Below are positions 36,711-44,312 of a DNA stretch of 64,000 nt, in pieces. Where the stretch lies: assembly GCA_022563595.1 (NCBI GenBank), contig JADFNB010000006.1, forward strand, positions 35,268-99,267. The letters run 5' to 3'. Position 1 is the first letter of the stretch, and each line of letters opens with the position of its first letter. The position numbers and the translations under genes were made by a program. This stretch comes from Gemmatimonadota bacterium. GTDB taxonomy: Bacteria > Gemmatimonadota > Gemmatimonadetes > Gemmatimonadales > GWC2-71-9. A model generated the notes under the pieces. It saw only the letters and a program-made list of their open reading frames with translations. It ran no database searches and was not told the DNA's origin.

Positions 36711-38658
36711 GGACCACCGGTTTCCCCACAAACCGAATCACCGCCCAGATCATGACCGCGCACAACACCAGCGCGGCCCACACGGGCAGGCCCAACGACG
36801 TGCCCAAGTTACCCACGATCATCGTGACGGCGGCAACGAGCAGGGCGTAGGGGAGCTGCGTCCGCACGTGGTCGACGTGGTCGCAACCCGACGCAGTGGA
36901 ACTCAGCACCGTGGTATCGGAGATCGGCGAGCAGTGATCACCGAAGATCGATCCGGCCATCACCGAGGAGATCGCCCCCAACATCAGCGCCGATTCCGCA
37001 CCTCCCGCCAGGCCTTCCGGACCACCCAAGCTAACTGTCAGCGGGATCACCAGCGGAAAGAGGATCGACATCGTTGCCCATGACGTCCCGGTCGAGAACG
37101 AGATCAGGGCGGCCACGAAGAACACGGAGACCGGCAGCAGCGTGAGCGGCATCCTCCCGGAGAGGATGCTGGAGAGGAACGGTGCCGTCCCGATCGCCTT
37201 GGTCACCTCGCCGAGCGACCAGGCGAGCACGAGGATGACCATCGCCAACATCATCGCCCGCAGCCCGGCGACCCAGGCGTCGATCGCCTGCGGCAGCGTC
37301 AGGATGCGCTGCCCCACCGCGAGCAGAATCCCACTGATACAGCCGAACAATGCACCCCACAACAGCGACTTGAACGGGTCGGCCTCACCCAGAATGTCGG
37401 ACAGATGCCGCGGATCCCCCTCAGGGATCGCCTGGAGCCCGGTGACCACCAACCCCGTGACCACCGTGATCACGACGACGAGCACCGGGATCACGCCGTT
37501 CCACCAGCGCAGCCGTGTCCCCTCGGGCGGGCTGGGAAGCTGCGAGTTGGGGTCGGCGGCGAGCTGCGCGCCGGGCCGAAGCAGACCTCCCCCACTCTCC
37601 ACCCGGCGCTCCGCTTCGAGCATCGGACCGAAGTCGCGACCGGTCCAGATGAACAGCGCCACTGCGAAGATCGTCAGAATCGGGTAGAAGAGGTACGGAA
37701 CGCTGTGCAGGAATACCGAGAACGGCGACGCCGCGGCGAGCGACGCCGCAAGACCCGGCATGTCGGCGTTCTGTTCGGCGGCGAGGCGCAACCCGTCGCC
37801 TATGAGCCCGAGTTCGAAACCCACCCATGTCGAGACGAACACGATCACGGTCACCGGCGCGGCCGTCGAGTCTACGATGTAGGCCAGCTTCTCCCGCGAG
37901 ATCCGCAGCTTGTCGGTGAGCGGCCGCATCGTGTTGCCGACGATGAGCGTATTGGCGTAGTCGTCGAAGAAGATCGCCAGGCCGGCGGCCCATGTGGCGA
38001 ACAGGCCGCGCCGTCTCGACGTAGCGAATGGGGTGACCGCCTCGACGATCGCACGCGTGCCACCCATCCGGGCCATGATACCGACCATCCCGCCCAACAG
38101 GAGCGAGAACACGATGATCGCCGCATGATCCCCGTCAGCCAGCGCGGGATGAATGAACTGGTCGACGGCACGCAGGAGACCCGCGAGCGGATTGTATCCG
38201 GTGACGACGAAGGCGCCGAGCCACACACCCACGAACAGACTGCTCACGACTTCGCGGAAGACTAGCGCGAGCACGATCGCCACCAGCGGCGGGAGCAAAG
38301 TGACCCATCCCGGTATGAGCGGCCGGCTGATCTCTACGACCGTATCGCCGACGCTGACACGCAGCGGCAGCGCAGCCGCGTCTGCCAGCTCGAGACCGAA
38401 CAGCACGACCTCGCCGAGGGGCGCGACCACGCTCCGGGCCAAGACGGTGCCGTCAGCCGACCGCACGACTACCGGCAGAGAGTCGAGCGAGCGGGGGGCG
38501 CGGACCGTCAACGAGAACTCGACGCCGTGCAAGAAAACACTGGGCGCGACGATCTCGATCTCCTGGGACGCGGCGGGTGGCGCTGCAAGCGGGAGAACGA
38601 ACGCGGCCAGCAGAATCGGCGAGAGTCGCACTTGTGGCGCGCGGAGGCTCCGGGACAC
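36685..38658 (-). CDS. NhaC-family Na+/H+ antiporter with an exported N-terminal domain
   Basis: A 657-residue protein beginning at a GTG at 38658. A signal sequence (LSPILLAAFVLPLAAPPAAS) precedes a beta-rich region of about 95 residues (VFLHGVEFSLTVRAPRSLDS and TVLARSVVAPLGEVVLFGLE). The NhaC-type membrane part starts near residue 135 (LLPPLVAIVLALVF). Family motifs include FFDDYANTLIVGNTMRPLTD, FSTGTSWATMSILFPL and FGDHCSPISDTTVLSS. Known NhaC proteins exchange Na+ for H+ and normally lack an N-terminal extracytoplasmic domain. That domain could be a regulatory or sensing module. The start is uncertain within about 30 codons. Confidence 0.85.
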   Translation of the reverse strand: MSRSLRAPQVRLSPILLAAFVLPLAAPPAASQEIEIVAPSVFLHGVEFSLTVRAPRSLDSLPVVVRSADGTVLARSVVAPLGEVVLFGLELADAAALPLRVSVGDTVVEISRPLIPGWVTLLPPLVAIVLALVFREVVSSLFVGVWLGAFVVTGYNPLAGLLRAVDQFIHPALADGDHAAIIVFSLLLGGMVGIMARMGGTRAIVEAVTPFATSRRRGLFATWAAGLAIFFDDYANTLIVGNTMRPLTDKLRISREKLAYIVDSTAAPVTVIVFVSTWVGFELGLIGDGLRLAAEQNADMPGLAASLAAASPFSVFLHSVPYLFYPILTIFAVALFIWTGRDFGPMLEAERRVESGGGLLRPGAQLAADPNSQLPSPPEGTRLRWWNGVIPVLVVVITVVTGLVVTGLQAIPEGDPRHLSDILGEADPFKSLLWGALFGCISGILLAVGQRILTLPQAIDAWVAGLRAMMLAMVILVLAWSLGEVTKAIGTAPFLSSILSGRMPLTLLPVSVFFVAALISFSTGTSWATMSILFPLVIPLTVSLGGPEGLAGGAESALMLGAISSVMAGSIFGDHCSPISDTTVLSSTASGCDHVDHVRTQLPYALLVAAVTMIVGNLGTSLGLPVWAALVLCAVMIWAVIRFVGKPVVLSPTTASR

Positions 38659-38716
38659 AGCACGGCTCCCTTCGGTTGAGCGCGGGACCGCGGGGCCGCC
38701 ACGTGCCCCGGCGGAG

Positions 38717-39487
38717 CTACAAGTCGATCGAGACGATGGCTTCGCCGGCCACCAGCGTTCCGTCACGCGTCACGGCCGGTGCGAAACTCCACTCGTAGAG
38801 CTGCGCGATGAACCGGCGGCGGTACTCCCCGTCACGAATGCGCGGAGCTACCTCCACCTTGAGTACCCGGCCTTCCGCGCTCACCGTAAAGCGGGCGACG
38901 AACGTCTTGCCTCTCACGGAACGTGGCCGCGGCTGGGGGGGCAATATCATCTCCCGGAGGGCGGGCGGGAAGACGTCACCCCCCTCGCCGCCCGTTCCGG
39001 GCCCCACATCCGATCCCATGCCGGTCCCGCGTCCCGACCCGATACCACCGCCCGCGCCCGTGCCGGTACCCGGACCGCCACCCGTGCCCGCCCCGCGTCC
39101 CAACAGCTCCGCACCCCGAACCGGCGCAGTCTCACGCGGGATCTCGAACTTGGGCGTCTCTATGTCCACCCGTGCCAAGGTCGGGATCGGGATGACGAGG
39201 TCTTCAGGCCGCGTCTCGGCGCGTTCCGTGGGCCGCGCCTGTGGTGGAGGTCGGTACACCGGCAGCACGACATAGGAGACGCGCGGGCCACCCCCACCGC
39301 CCCCACCGCCCCGAGGACCCGCCCCTCCGGGGGTGAGCGTCTCGGGGATGTCGTAGCTGGTCCAGTCCCAAATGGCGAGAAACACGATCACGACATGCAC
39401 CACGACCGAACCGACCGCGAATCGCCAGCGCGTTCGGTCGCGCTCCAAGCGGAGCGTGAACGCCGGAACCTCGGGCACACGCCTCAT
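38717..39487 (-). CDS. tonB: TonB energy-transducing protein (second copy)
   Basis: A 256-residue protein with one N-terminal membrane anchor (FAVGSVVVHVVIVFLAIW) and a long Gly/Pro/Arg-rich periplasmic linker. The linker contains a run of glycines and repeated GTG/GSG segments. A C-terminal TonB fold follows (KTFVARFTVSAEGRVLKVEV, IAQLYEWSFAPAV). TonB couples the proton-motive force, via ExbB/ExbD, to outer-membrane receptors. It is the last gene of the tonB-exbB-exbD-exbD-tonB series and differs strongly from the first TonB in its linker. Confidence 0.88.
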   Translation of the reverse strand: MRRVPEVPAFTLRLERDRTRWRFAVGSVVVHVVIVFLAIWDWTSYDIPETLTPGGAGPRGGGGGGGGPRVSYVVLPVYRPPPQARPTERAETRPEDLVIPIPTLARVDIETPKFEIPRETAPVRGAELLGRGAGTGGGPGTGTGAGGGIGSGRGTGMGSDVGPGTGGEGGDVFPPALREMILPPQPRPRSVRGKTFVARFTVSAEGRVLKVEVAPRIRDGEYRRRFIAQLYEWSFAPAVTRDGTLVAGEAIVSIDL

Positions 39488-39566
39488 AATCCCATCTTAA
39501 TACACTCGGGGCGCGAAAGCTTGCCCGCCCCCGCGCCCCAATGTCTCCCACTCCGTACGGGAATAC

Positions 39567-39998
39567 CTAGTTCCCGTCTTCTCCGGTCTCCGACGGCGTG
39601 AACCCGATCACCTGCACCCCGGCTCCCCGGGCAATATCCATGGCCTCGATGACCTCTTCATATACACGGTTCCCCGCCGTCTTGATGAACATCAGCTTGG
39701 TCGGCCGGTTGTCATAGATCTCGCGCAGCCGCCGCCCGAGATTGGAGAAAGCCACCGGCTCGCTGTTGATGGCGTAGCTCCCGTCCTCCATGAGCTGCAG
39801 CACGATCTGATCCCTGATCGATTGCTGTTGCTGCTGCTCGACCTGCTGCTCCGGCGGCAGGTTCACGTCCATTGCTTTCCGCTGGAGCGGCACCTGCATC
39901 ATGAAGATGATGAGGAGGACGAGCAGAATATCGATCATTGGGACGACGTTGGGCTCGTTCGTGAAAGCATCTCGACCGGCACCGAATTGTGCACCCAT
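39567..39998 (-). CDS. exbD: ExbD/TolR-type biopolymer transport protein, short form
   Basis: A 143-residue protein with one membrane helix carrying the essential aspartate in NVVPMIDILLVLLIIFM (about residue 23). The periplasmic domain is QVEQQQQQSIRD and then VLQLMEDGSYAINSEPV and TAGNRVYEEVIEAMDIARGA. It lies three bases from the first exbD copy. Two different ExbD subunits probably assemble with one ExbB pentamer, or serve alternative TonBs. The Gln-rich stretch is unusual but brief. Confidence 0.92.
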   Translation of the reverse strand: MGAQFGAGRDAFTNEPNVVPMIDILLVLLIIFMMQVPLQRKAMDVNLPPEQQVEQQQQQSIRDQIVLQLMEDGSYAINSEPVAFSNLGRRLREIYDNRPTKLMFIKTAGNRVYEEVIEAMDIARGAGVQVIGFTPSETGEDGN

Positions 39999-40001
39999 GG
40001 C

Positions 40002-40487
40002 TCAGTCTCCTCCCCCGCCGAACATACCGCCTTCCACCTTCTCATCTGTGATGGCGGCCAACACCCGGACGCCGGACCGACGGGCGATGTTGATCGCCGC
40101 CTCGACCTCGGCGTATACAAGCATGGCGTCGGCCTTGAAGTACAGGATCTTGTCCGTAGTGCGAGCCTCGTAGATCTGCGTCAAGATGTCCTCGAGCCTG
40201 GCCGCCTGAAGGCATCCCGAACTCCCTTGGGGACAGACCGGCCCGATCTCCCCCGTCCCGGGGTCGAGGTAGTAGTTCCCTTCGCGGTCGATACCGAGCG
40301 TGATGTCGCCGCTCTCTTCCGGACGGGAGTCGATGTTCTTGCCCTGTGGGATCCGTGCCTGGAAGCCCGCGGAGATGACAGGTGTCACGATCATGAAGAT
40401 GATCAGCAATACCAGCATGATGTCGATCATCGGCACCACGTTGGGCTCCGCCTTGACGGACGAACTTGCAAGTAACGGTGCACCCAT
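40002..40487 (-). CDS. exbD: ExbD/TolR-type biopolymer transport protein with cysteine-containing insert
   Basis: A 161-residue ExbD with NVVPMIDIMLVLLIIFM (proton-path Asp about residue 23) and the usual C-terminal KADAMLVYAEVEAAINIARR. Compared with the neighbouring ExbD it has about 20 extra residues in the periplasmic domain (LDPGTGEIGPVCPQG, SSGCLQAARLEDI). These include two cysteines that could form a disulfide. It sits between exbB and the second exbD. The start ATG at 40487 is well placed 38 bases after exbB. Confidence 0.92.
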   Translation of the reverse strand: MGAPLLASSSVKAEPNVVPMIDIMLVLLIIFMIVTPVISAGFQARIPQGKNIDSRPEESGDITLGIDREGNYYLDPGTGEIGPVCPQGSSGCLQAARLEDILTQIYEARTTDKILYFKADAMLVYAEVEAAINIARRSGVRVLAAITDEKVEGGMFGGGGD

Positions 40488-40525
40488 GAGAGCATCCTTG
40501 GATTAGCAATCCGCGGTTCGTGGAC

Positions 40526-41266
40526 TCAGCTTATATGACCCGACTCCGCCGCCGACTGCGCCTTGAACTCCTTCGTGAAGATGGACCGACCGAACTCGCT
40601 GCCGACGCTCTTGATGAGGAAGTCGATCAGCTCTTTCGACGTGTAGGTCATCTCTACCGTAAGGTTATCGATCTTTGTCTGGAAGTAGTTGAAGAACCAC
40701 ACGGCCGGGATCGCGACGGCGAGCCCGGCCGCCGTGGCGATCAGCGCCTCTGCGATACCGGCCGAGATCGCTCCCAACCCGCCGGAGCCCGTCATCGCCA
40801 TCCCGGTGAAGGAGTTCACGATGCCCATCGTGGTGCCGAGCAGGCCGACGAACGGCGCCGTGGCCCCGACCGTCGCCAGGATACCCATCCCGCGCCTCAG
40901 CTCGGACTGGAGAATCAGCATCTGACGGTCCACGGCGCGCTCGGCGGAGTTGATGTCGCCGGACGTGACCGCCGAGCGATCGCGCAACAGCGGCTTTATT
41001 TCCACCAGCGCCTCCCCCAGCACGCGCGCCACGTGGGACACCTTCTGATTCTCGGCCAGCTCGATGGCCTGATCGAGCTGCTCTTCCTGTAGGAAGCGGG
41101 CGAACTCGGGAGCGAACTTCGCCGTCTGCCTCATGCTTTTCCGGAACCGCCACCACTTGCCGGCAGCAATGGTGAGCGAGAAGATCGACATGATCAGCAG
41201 CGTGATGATGATCCCGCGGGAGAAGGCGCCTGAGTGATCCCACAGTTCGAGTAGTGAGAGTTCCAT
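40526..41266 (-). CDS. exbB: ExbB/TolQ/MotA-family proton channel
   Basis: A 246-residue protein with three membrane helices: FSRGIIITLLIMSIFSLTIA near the N-terminus, VGATAPFVGLLGTTMGIVN and SAGIAEALIATAAGLAVAIP. These include the conserved ExbB motifs that line the proton channel with ExbD. Amphipathic cytoplasmic segments lie between. It is the only exbB in the cluster and should power both TonB copies. Gene order tonB-exbB-exbD-exbD-tonB is a recurring arrangement in Gram-negative phyla. Confidence 0.95.
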   Translation of the reverse strand: MELSLLELWDHSGAFSRGIIITLLIMSIFSLTIAAGKWWRFRKSMRQTAKFAPEFARFLQEEQLDQAIELAENQKVSHVARVLGEALVEIKPLLRDRSAVTSGDINSAERAVDRQMLILQSELRRGMGILATVGATAPFVGLLGTTMGIVNSFTGMAMTGSGGLGAISAGIAEALIATAAGLAVAIPAVWFFNYFQTKIDNLTVEMTYTSKELIDFLIKSVGSEFGRSIFTKEFKAQSAAESGHIS

Positions 41267-41315
41267 GCTGCTTCAGCCTCCGTCAGATCTGCTGGGTTAT
41301 CCGAACGCCTTTTGC

Positions 41316-42020
41316 CTAGCGCGTGATGGTGAACGTGATTGGTTGGCGGACCAGCACGCGCACCGGCTGCCCTCGCATGCGCCCGGTGCGGTACACGGAT
41401 CCGAGCACCGCGTTCGTCGCGGGTCGCTCGAACGCCTTGTGGGACGATTCCACTATACGGAGCGACTCGGGCTCGGGATGCCCATCGACGCCGATGACGA
41501 CTTCGATGATCACGTATCCCTCGATCTGCGCGTCGAAGAGTAACGGCGGGTAGATCGGCAGCGGCCCCGACAGGCGGAATGGCGGCTCGTCCACCAGGGC
41601 CTCGATAAAGACCATCTCCAGATCGACCGGTCCCGATCCAACGCCCTCGGCGATACCTCCCTCGACGCCCACGCCCGAATAGTCCCGAGGGTCGAACCGC
41701 TCGTTCAGGTTGACCGGCGGGATCTCGGTCGGGATCTCTATCGGAGCGACGAGAGTCTGGAACCCCTTGGGTGGCGGCTTCAGGGCCGCGATCTGCGGCG
41801 GAGGCGGCTCTTCCGGCTCGGGCTCCTCCTCCTGCTCGATGAAGAAGATCATCGTGGTGTCCTGCGAAAGCTGCTGGACGATCTCGCCCACACTCATGGT
41901 AGCCGTGATCGCAAACCAGATTATGCCGGTGTGAAACGCGAGCGACATGAACGAACTCGTGAAGGTGCCCCGGATGCCCTTCTTCTTCTTTGGATTCGAT
42001 TCGACGAGGTTATCGAACAC
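41316..42020 (-). CDS. tonB: TonB energy-transducing protein (first copy)
   Basis: A 234-residue protein with a membrane anchor (FMSLAFHTGIIWFAITATM) and a short acidic-then-proline-rich linker (EQEEEPEPEEPPPPQIAAL). The C-terminal domain matches the TonB fold (PIYPPLLFDAQIEGYVIIEV and VIGVDGHPEPESLRIVESS), ending PVRVLVRQPITFTI. It begins the Ton cluster, 49 bases upstream of exbB. Its product can connect the ExbB/D motor to outer-membrane receptors such as the TonB-dependent receptor at 47-50 kb. Confidence 0.9.
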   Translation of the reverse strand: MFDNLVESNPKKKKGIRGTFTSSFMSLAFHTGIIWFAITATMSVGEIVQQLSQDTTMIFFIEQEEEPEPEEPPPPQIAALKPPPKGFQTLVAPIEIPTEIPPVNLNERFDPRDYSGVGVEGGIAEGVGSGPVDLEMVFIEALVDEPPFRLSGPLPIYPPLLFDAQIEGYVIIEVVIGVDGHPEPESLRIVESSHKAFERPATNAVLGSVYRTGRMRGQPVRVLVRQPITFTITR

Positions 42021-42153
42021 CTACGGCCTCCTCGCATAATGGCCCCGCAAACAATACCCTCAAGCACCACCGATTGCCTCGCACGGGAGTGAGGCGCACG
42101 TTACAAAACAATTACAATCGCGTGACGCCACCCCGATCTGCCTCTGTTCGCCG

Positions 42154-43623
42154 CTACGGAGCCTCCCTCTCGATCGCCGTCCCCTCGATGGGAAGGGTCA
42201 CGACGAACACGGTACCTCGCCCCAGGCGGCTGGTCGCGTGGATGGATCCGCCGTGGGCCTCCGCAATCCACCTCGAGATCGCCAGCCCGAGACCGACACC
42301 GGGACGCCGGCCGCTGCGACTGCGCGCCTTGTCGGCACGCCAGAAGCGGTCGAAGATATGCGGCAGATCACCGGGCGCAATCCCGATCCCGGAATCGCTA
42401 ACCGTGATCCTCACGTTGCCGTCCGAACAGGCGCTCTCGATGGAGACGTTTCCGCCGGCCGGTGTGTACTTGATGGCGTTGGTCAGGAGATTCATCAGGA
42501 GCTGACGGATTCGGCCCCGGTCCACCGCCAACGGCACTGGTTCCGCGGGAATCTCCACCTCGACGGCGACCGACGCCTGTTCACCCAGAATGCCGGCCGT
42601 CTCGACAATCTCGGCAAAGAGGTCGCGGAGATCGGTATCCTCGAGGTGGAGCGGAGCCCGCCCCTCGTCGGCGCGGGCCAAGGTCAACAGGGAGTCGAGG
42701 ATCTCGGCCATCCGGTTGACCTCGAGCAGTGTCTCATCGAGGACTTCCAGCACTTCGGGGGTGACGCGCGGATGTGTGATCGCACGCTCGATTCCCGAGC
42801 GTACCACCGTCAATGGGGTCTTGAGTTCGTGACTCGCATCGGCCGTGAAGCGATGCAGCGTTGCGAAGGAGCGTTCCAGCCGGCCGATCATCGCATTGAG
42901 CGTGGAGGTGAGGCGCGCCAACTCATCCCCGGTCCGCAGGGGTGCGAGGCGCCGGTGCAGGCTCCGGCCGTCGGAGATCGCTTCCACCTCGTCGACGATT
43001 CGGTCGACGGGTTTCAGGGTGCGTCCCACGAGCTGGTACCCGATCAGAACCGACGCGGCGAGTATCACCGGGGCCACCAAGAGCATCGCCATCAACAGGC
43101 GTTGTGGGCCGATTGCCAAGCCACTGACCGACGCCCCCGAAAGCACGCCTGCGATGCGAGGACCGGCTGCGGTGATCGACCGGGCGTAGTAGCGGATCTC
43201 ACCCACCGGGCTGCCCGCATCCACCATACCGAAGCTCGGGTTCGAGCCAATCTCGAAGGCCGGCGCCAGCAGGCGCACGAGAGAGCCGTACGGCAGCGCC
43301 CGGGCGTCGGACGAGAGGTGCAGGACATCGCCCTCGGGCCCGACCACGACCACATAGCCGCGGATGCTCTCGAGGAACGGAAGCACATCGGGTTGGAGCA
43401 CGTCCCGGCCCGTCTGGCGATCGGTCATCACCAGCCGCCCGCGCGCCCGATACGCCTCACTGAGCGTGGCGGCGATGAGTTCCGACTCGAGTCGTGCGCG
43501 CTCGTCAAGGGCGGCAAACTCTTCACGCCGCTGAACCAGGTAGATAACCGCCGCGAAGACGAACATCGTTCCGGCCAACGCCACGGCGTACCAGACAGCC
43601 AACCGGCCCCGAATCGTGCGCAT
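42154..43623 (-). CDS. Membrane sensor histidine kinase
   Basis: A 489-residue kinase. Membrane helices lie at about residues 9-30 (LAVWYAVALAGTMFVFAAV) and 175-200 (LLMAMLLVAPVILAASVL), enclosing a periplasmic sensor of about 140 residues. A HAMP linker follows (RTLKPVDRIVDEVEAI). The phosphoacceptor His is in FTADASHELKTPLTVVRSG. The ATPase boxes are LLTNAIKYTP (N), DSGIGIAPGDL (G1) and GVGLGLAISRW (G2). It is a classical OmpR-partner kinase encoded 11 bases after its response regulator. The signal is unknown. Confidence 0.93.
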   Translation of the reverse strand: MRTIRGRLAVWYAVALAGTMFVFAAVIYLVQRREEFAALDERARLESELIAATLSEAYRARGRLVMTDRQTGRDVLQPDVLPFLESIRGYVVVVGPEGDVLHLSSDARALPYGSLVRLLAPAFEIGSNPSFGMVDAGSPVGEIRYYARSITAAGPRIAGVLSGASVSGLAIGPQRLLMAMLLVAPVILAASVLIGYQLVGRTLKPVDRIVDEVEAISDGRSLHRRLAPLRTGDELARLTSTLNAMIGRLERSFATLHRFTADASHELKTPLTVVRSGIERAITHPRVTPEVLEVLDETLLEVNRMAEILDSLLTLARADEGRAPLHLEDTDLRDLFAEIVETAGILGEQASVAVEVEIPAEPVPLAVDRGRIRQLLMNLLTNAIKYTPAGGNVSIESACSDGNVRITVSDSGIGIAPGDLPHIFDRFWRADKARSRSGRRPGVGLGLAISRWIAEAHGGSIHATSRLGRGTVFVVTLPIEGTAIEREAP

Positions 43624-43630
43624 CTATTCC

Positions 43631-43670
43631 TTCACTACGTATCCGACTCTTTCACTACGTATCCGACGCC
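43631..43670. repeat. 20-bp tandem duplication at the 3' end of the response-regulator gene
   Basis: Two 20-base units beginning TTCACTACGTATCCGAC lie head to tail (17 or more identical bases). The first unit covers the present stop region; the second lies inside the last codons of the regulator. The duplication adds a short out-of-frame tail (ESDT) after the conserved VGYVVK end. Confidence 0.85.
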
Positions 43671-44312
43671 GCGCATAGTATGGATGAGTCTCGTCGCGAA
43701 CCCCTGGTCGATCTTCTTCCGCAACCGATTGATCACGACGTCCACGACATTCGTGCCGGGGTCGAAGTGATATCCCCAGGCATACTCGGTGATCAGTGTT
43801 CGGGACATGACGCGCCCCGCGTGGCGGGCGAGATATTCGAGCACCGAGTACTCCTTCGGCGTCACGTCGATCAGGGTGCCGCCGCGCCGAACCTCGCGGC
43901 TCCCGGTATCGATCTCGAGGTCGGCGACCTGCAACACCGGCGGCGCGATCTCCCGGGGCCGGCGGCCGAGCGCCTCAACGCGCGCCAGTAGTTCCTCGAA
44001 TGCGAACGGCTTGGTGACGTAGTCATCCGCTCCGGTCCGCAGCGCCTGCACCTTCGACTCGACGGCGTCCTGCGCCGTGAGCACCAGCACCGGGGTCGCG
44101 ATCCCACGGTCACGCATGGTGCGGAGCACCTCCGCCCCAGCCATGCCGGGGAGGCGGAGATCGAGCACGATGATGTCGAACTGACCGTCGGTCGCCCGCA
44201 CCAGACCGGCCGGCCCTTCGCTGACCAACTCCACGTGCATGCCCTGCTCTTCGAGGCCGCGCCTGACGAATTGCCCGACAGTGGGATCGTCCTCGATGAC
44301 GAGCACCTTCAC
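43635..44312 (-). CDS. OmpR-family response regulator
   Basis: A 225-residue regulator. The receiver domain has the phosphorylated Asp51 in FDIIVLDLRLPGM, an acidic pocket IEDDP and Lys in ADDYVTKPFAF. The winged-helix output domain shows VTPKEYSVLEYLARHAGRVM and VVDVVINRLRKKID, ending near MRGVGYVVK. The gene overlaps the upstream PAS/GAF kinase by four bases and precedes the HAMP kinase. The final four residues ESDT arise from a 20-bp tandem duplication. Confidence 0.95.
   Translation of the reverse strand: MKVLVIEDDPTVGQFVRRGLEEQGMHVELVSEGPAGLVRATDGQFDIIVLDLRLPGMAGAEVLRTMRDRGIATPVLVLTAQDAVESKVQALRTGADDYVTKPFAFEELLARVEALGRRPREIAPPVLQVADLEIDTGSREVRRGGTLIDVTPKEYSVLEYLARHAGRVMSRTLITEYAWGYHFDPGTNVVDVVINRLRKKIDQGFATRLIHTMRGVGYVVKESDT

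Noticed and set aside
42238..43770. Plus-strand frame of 510 codons opposite the histidine kinase.
   Set aside because: Shadow of the kinase and regulator genes with no recognisable domain.
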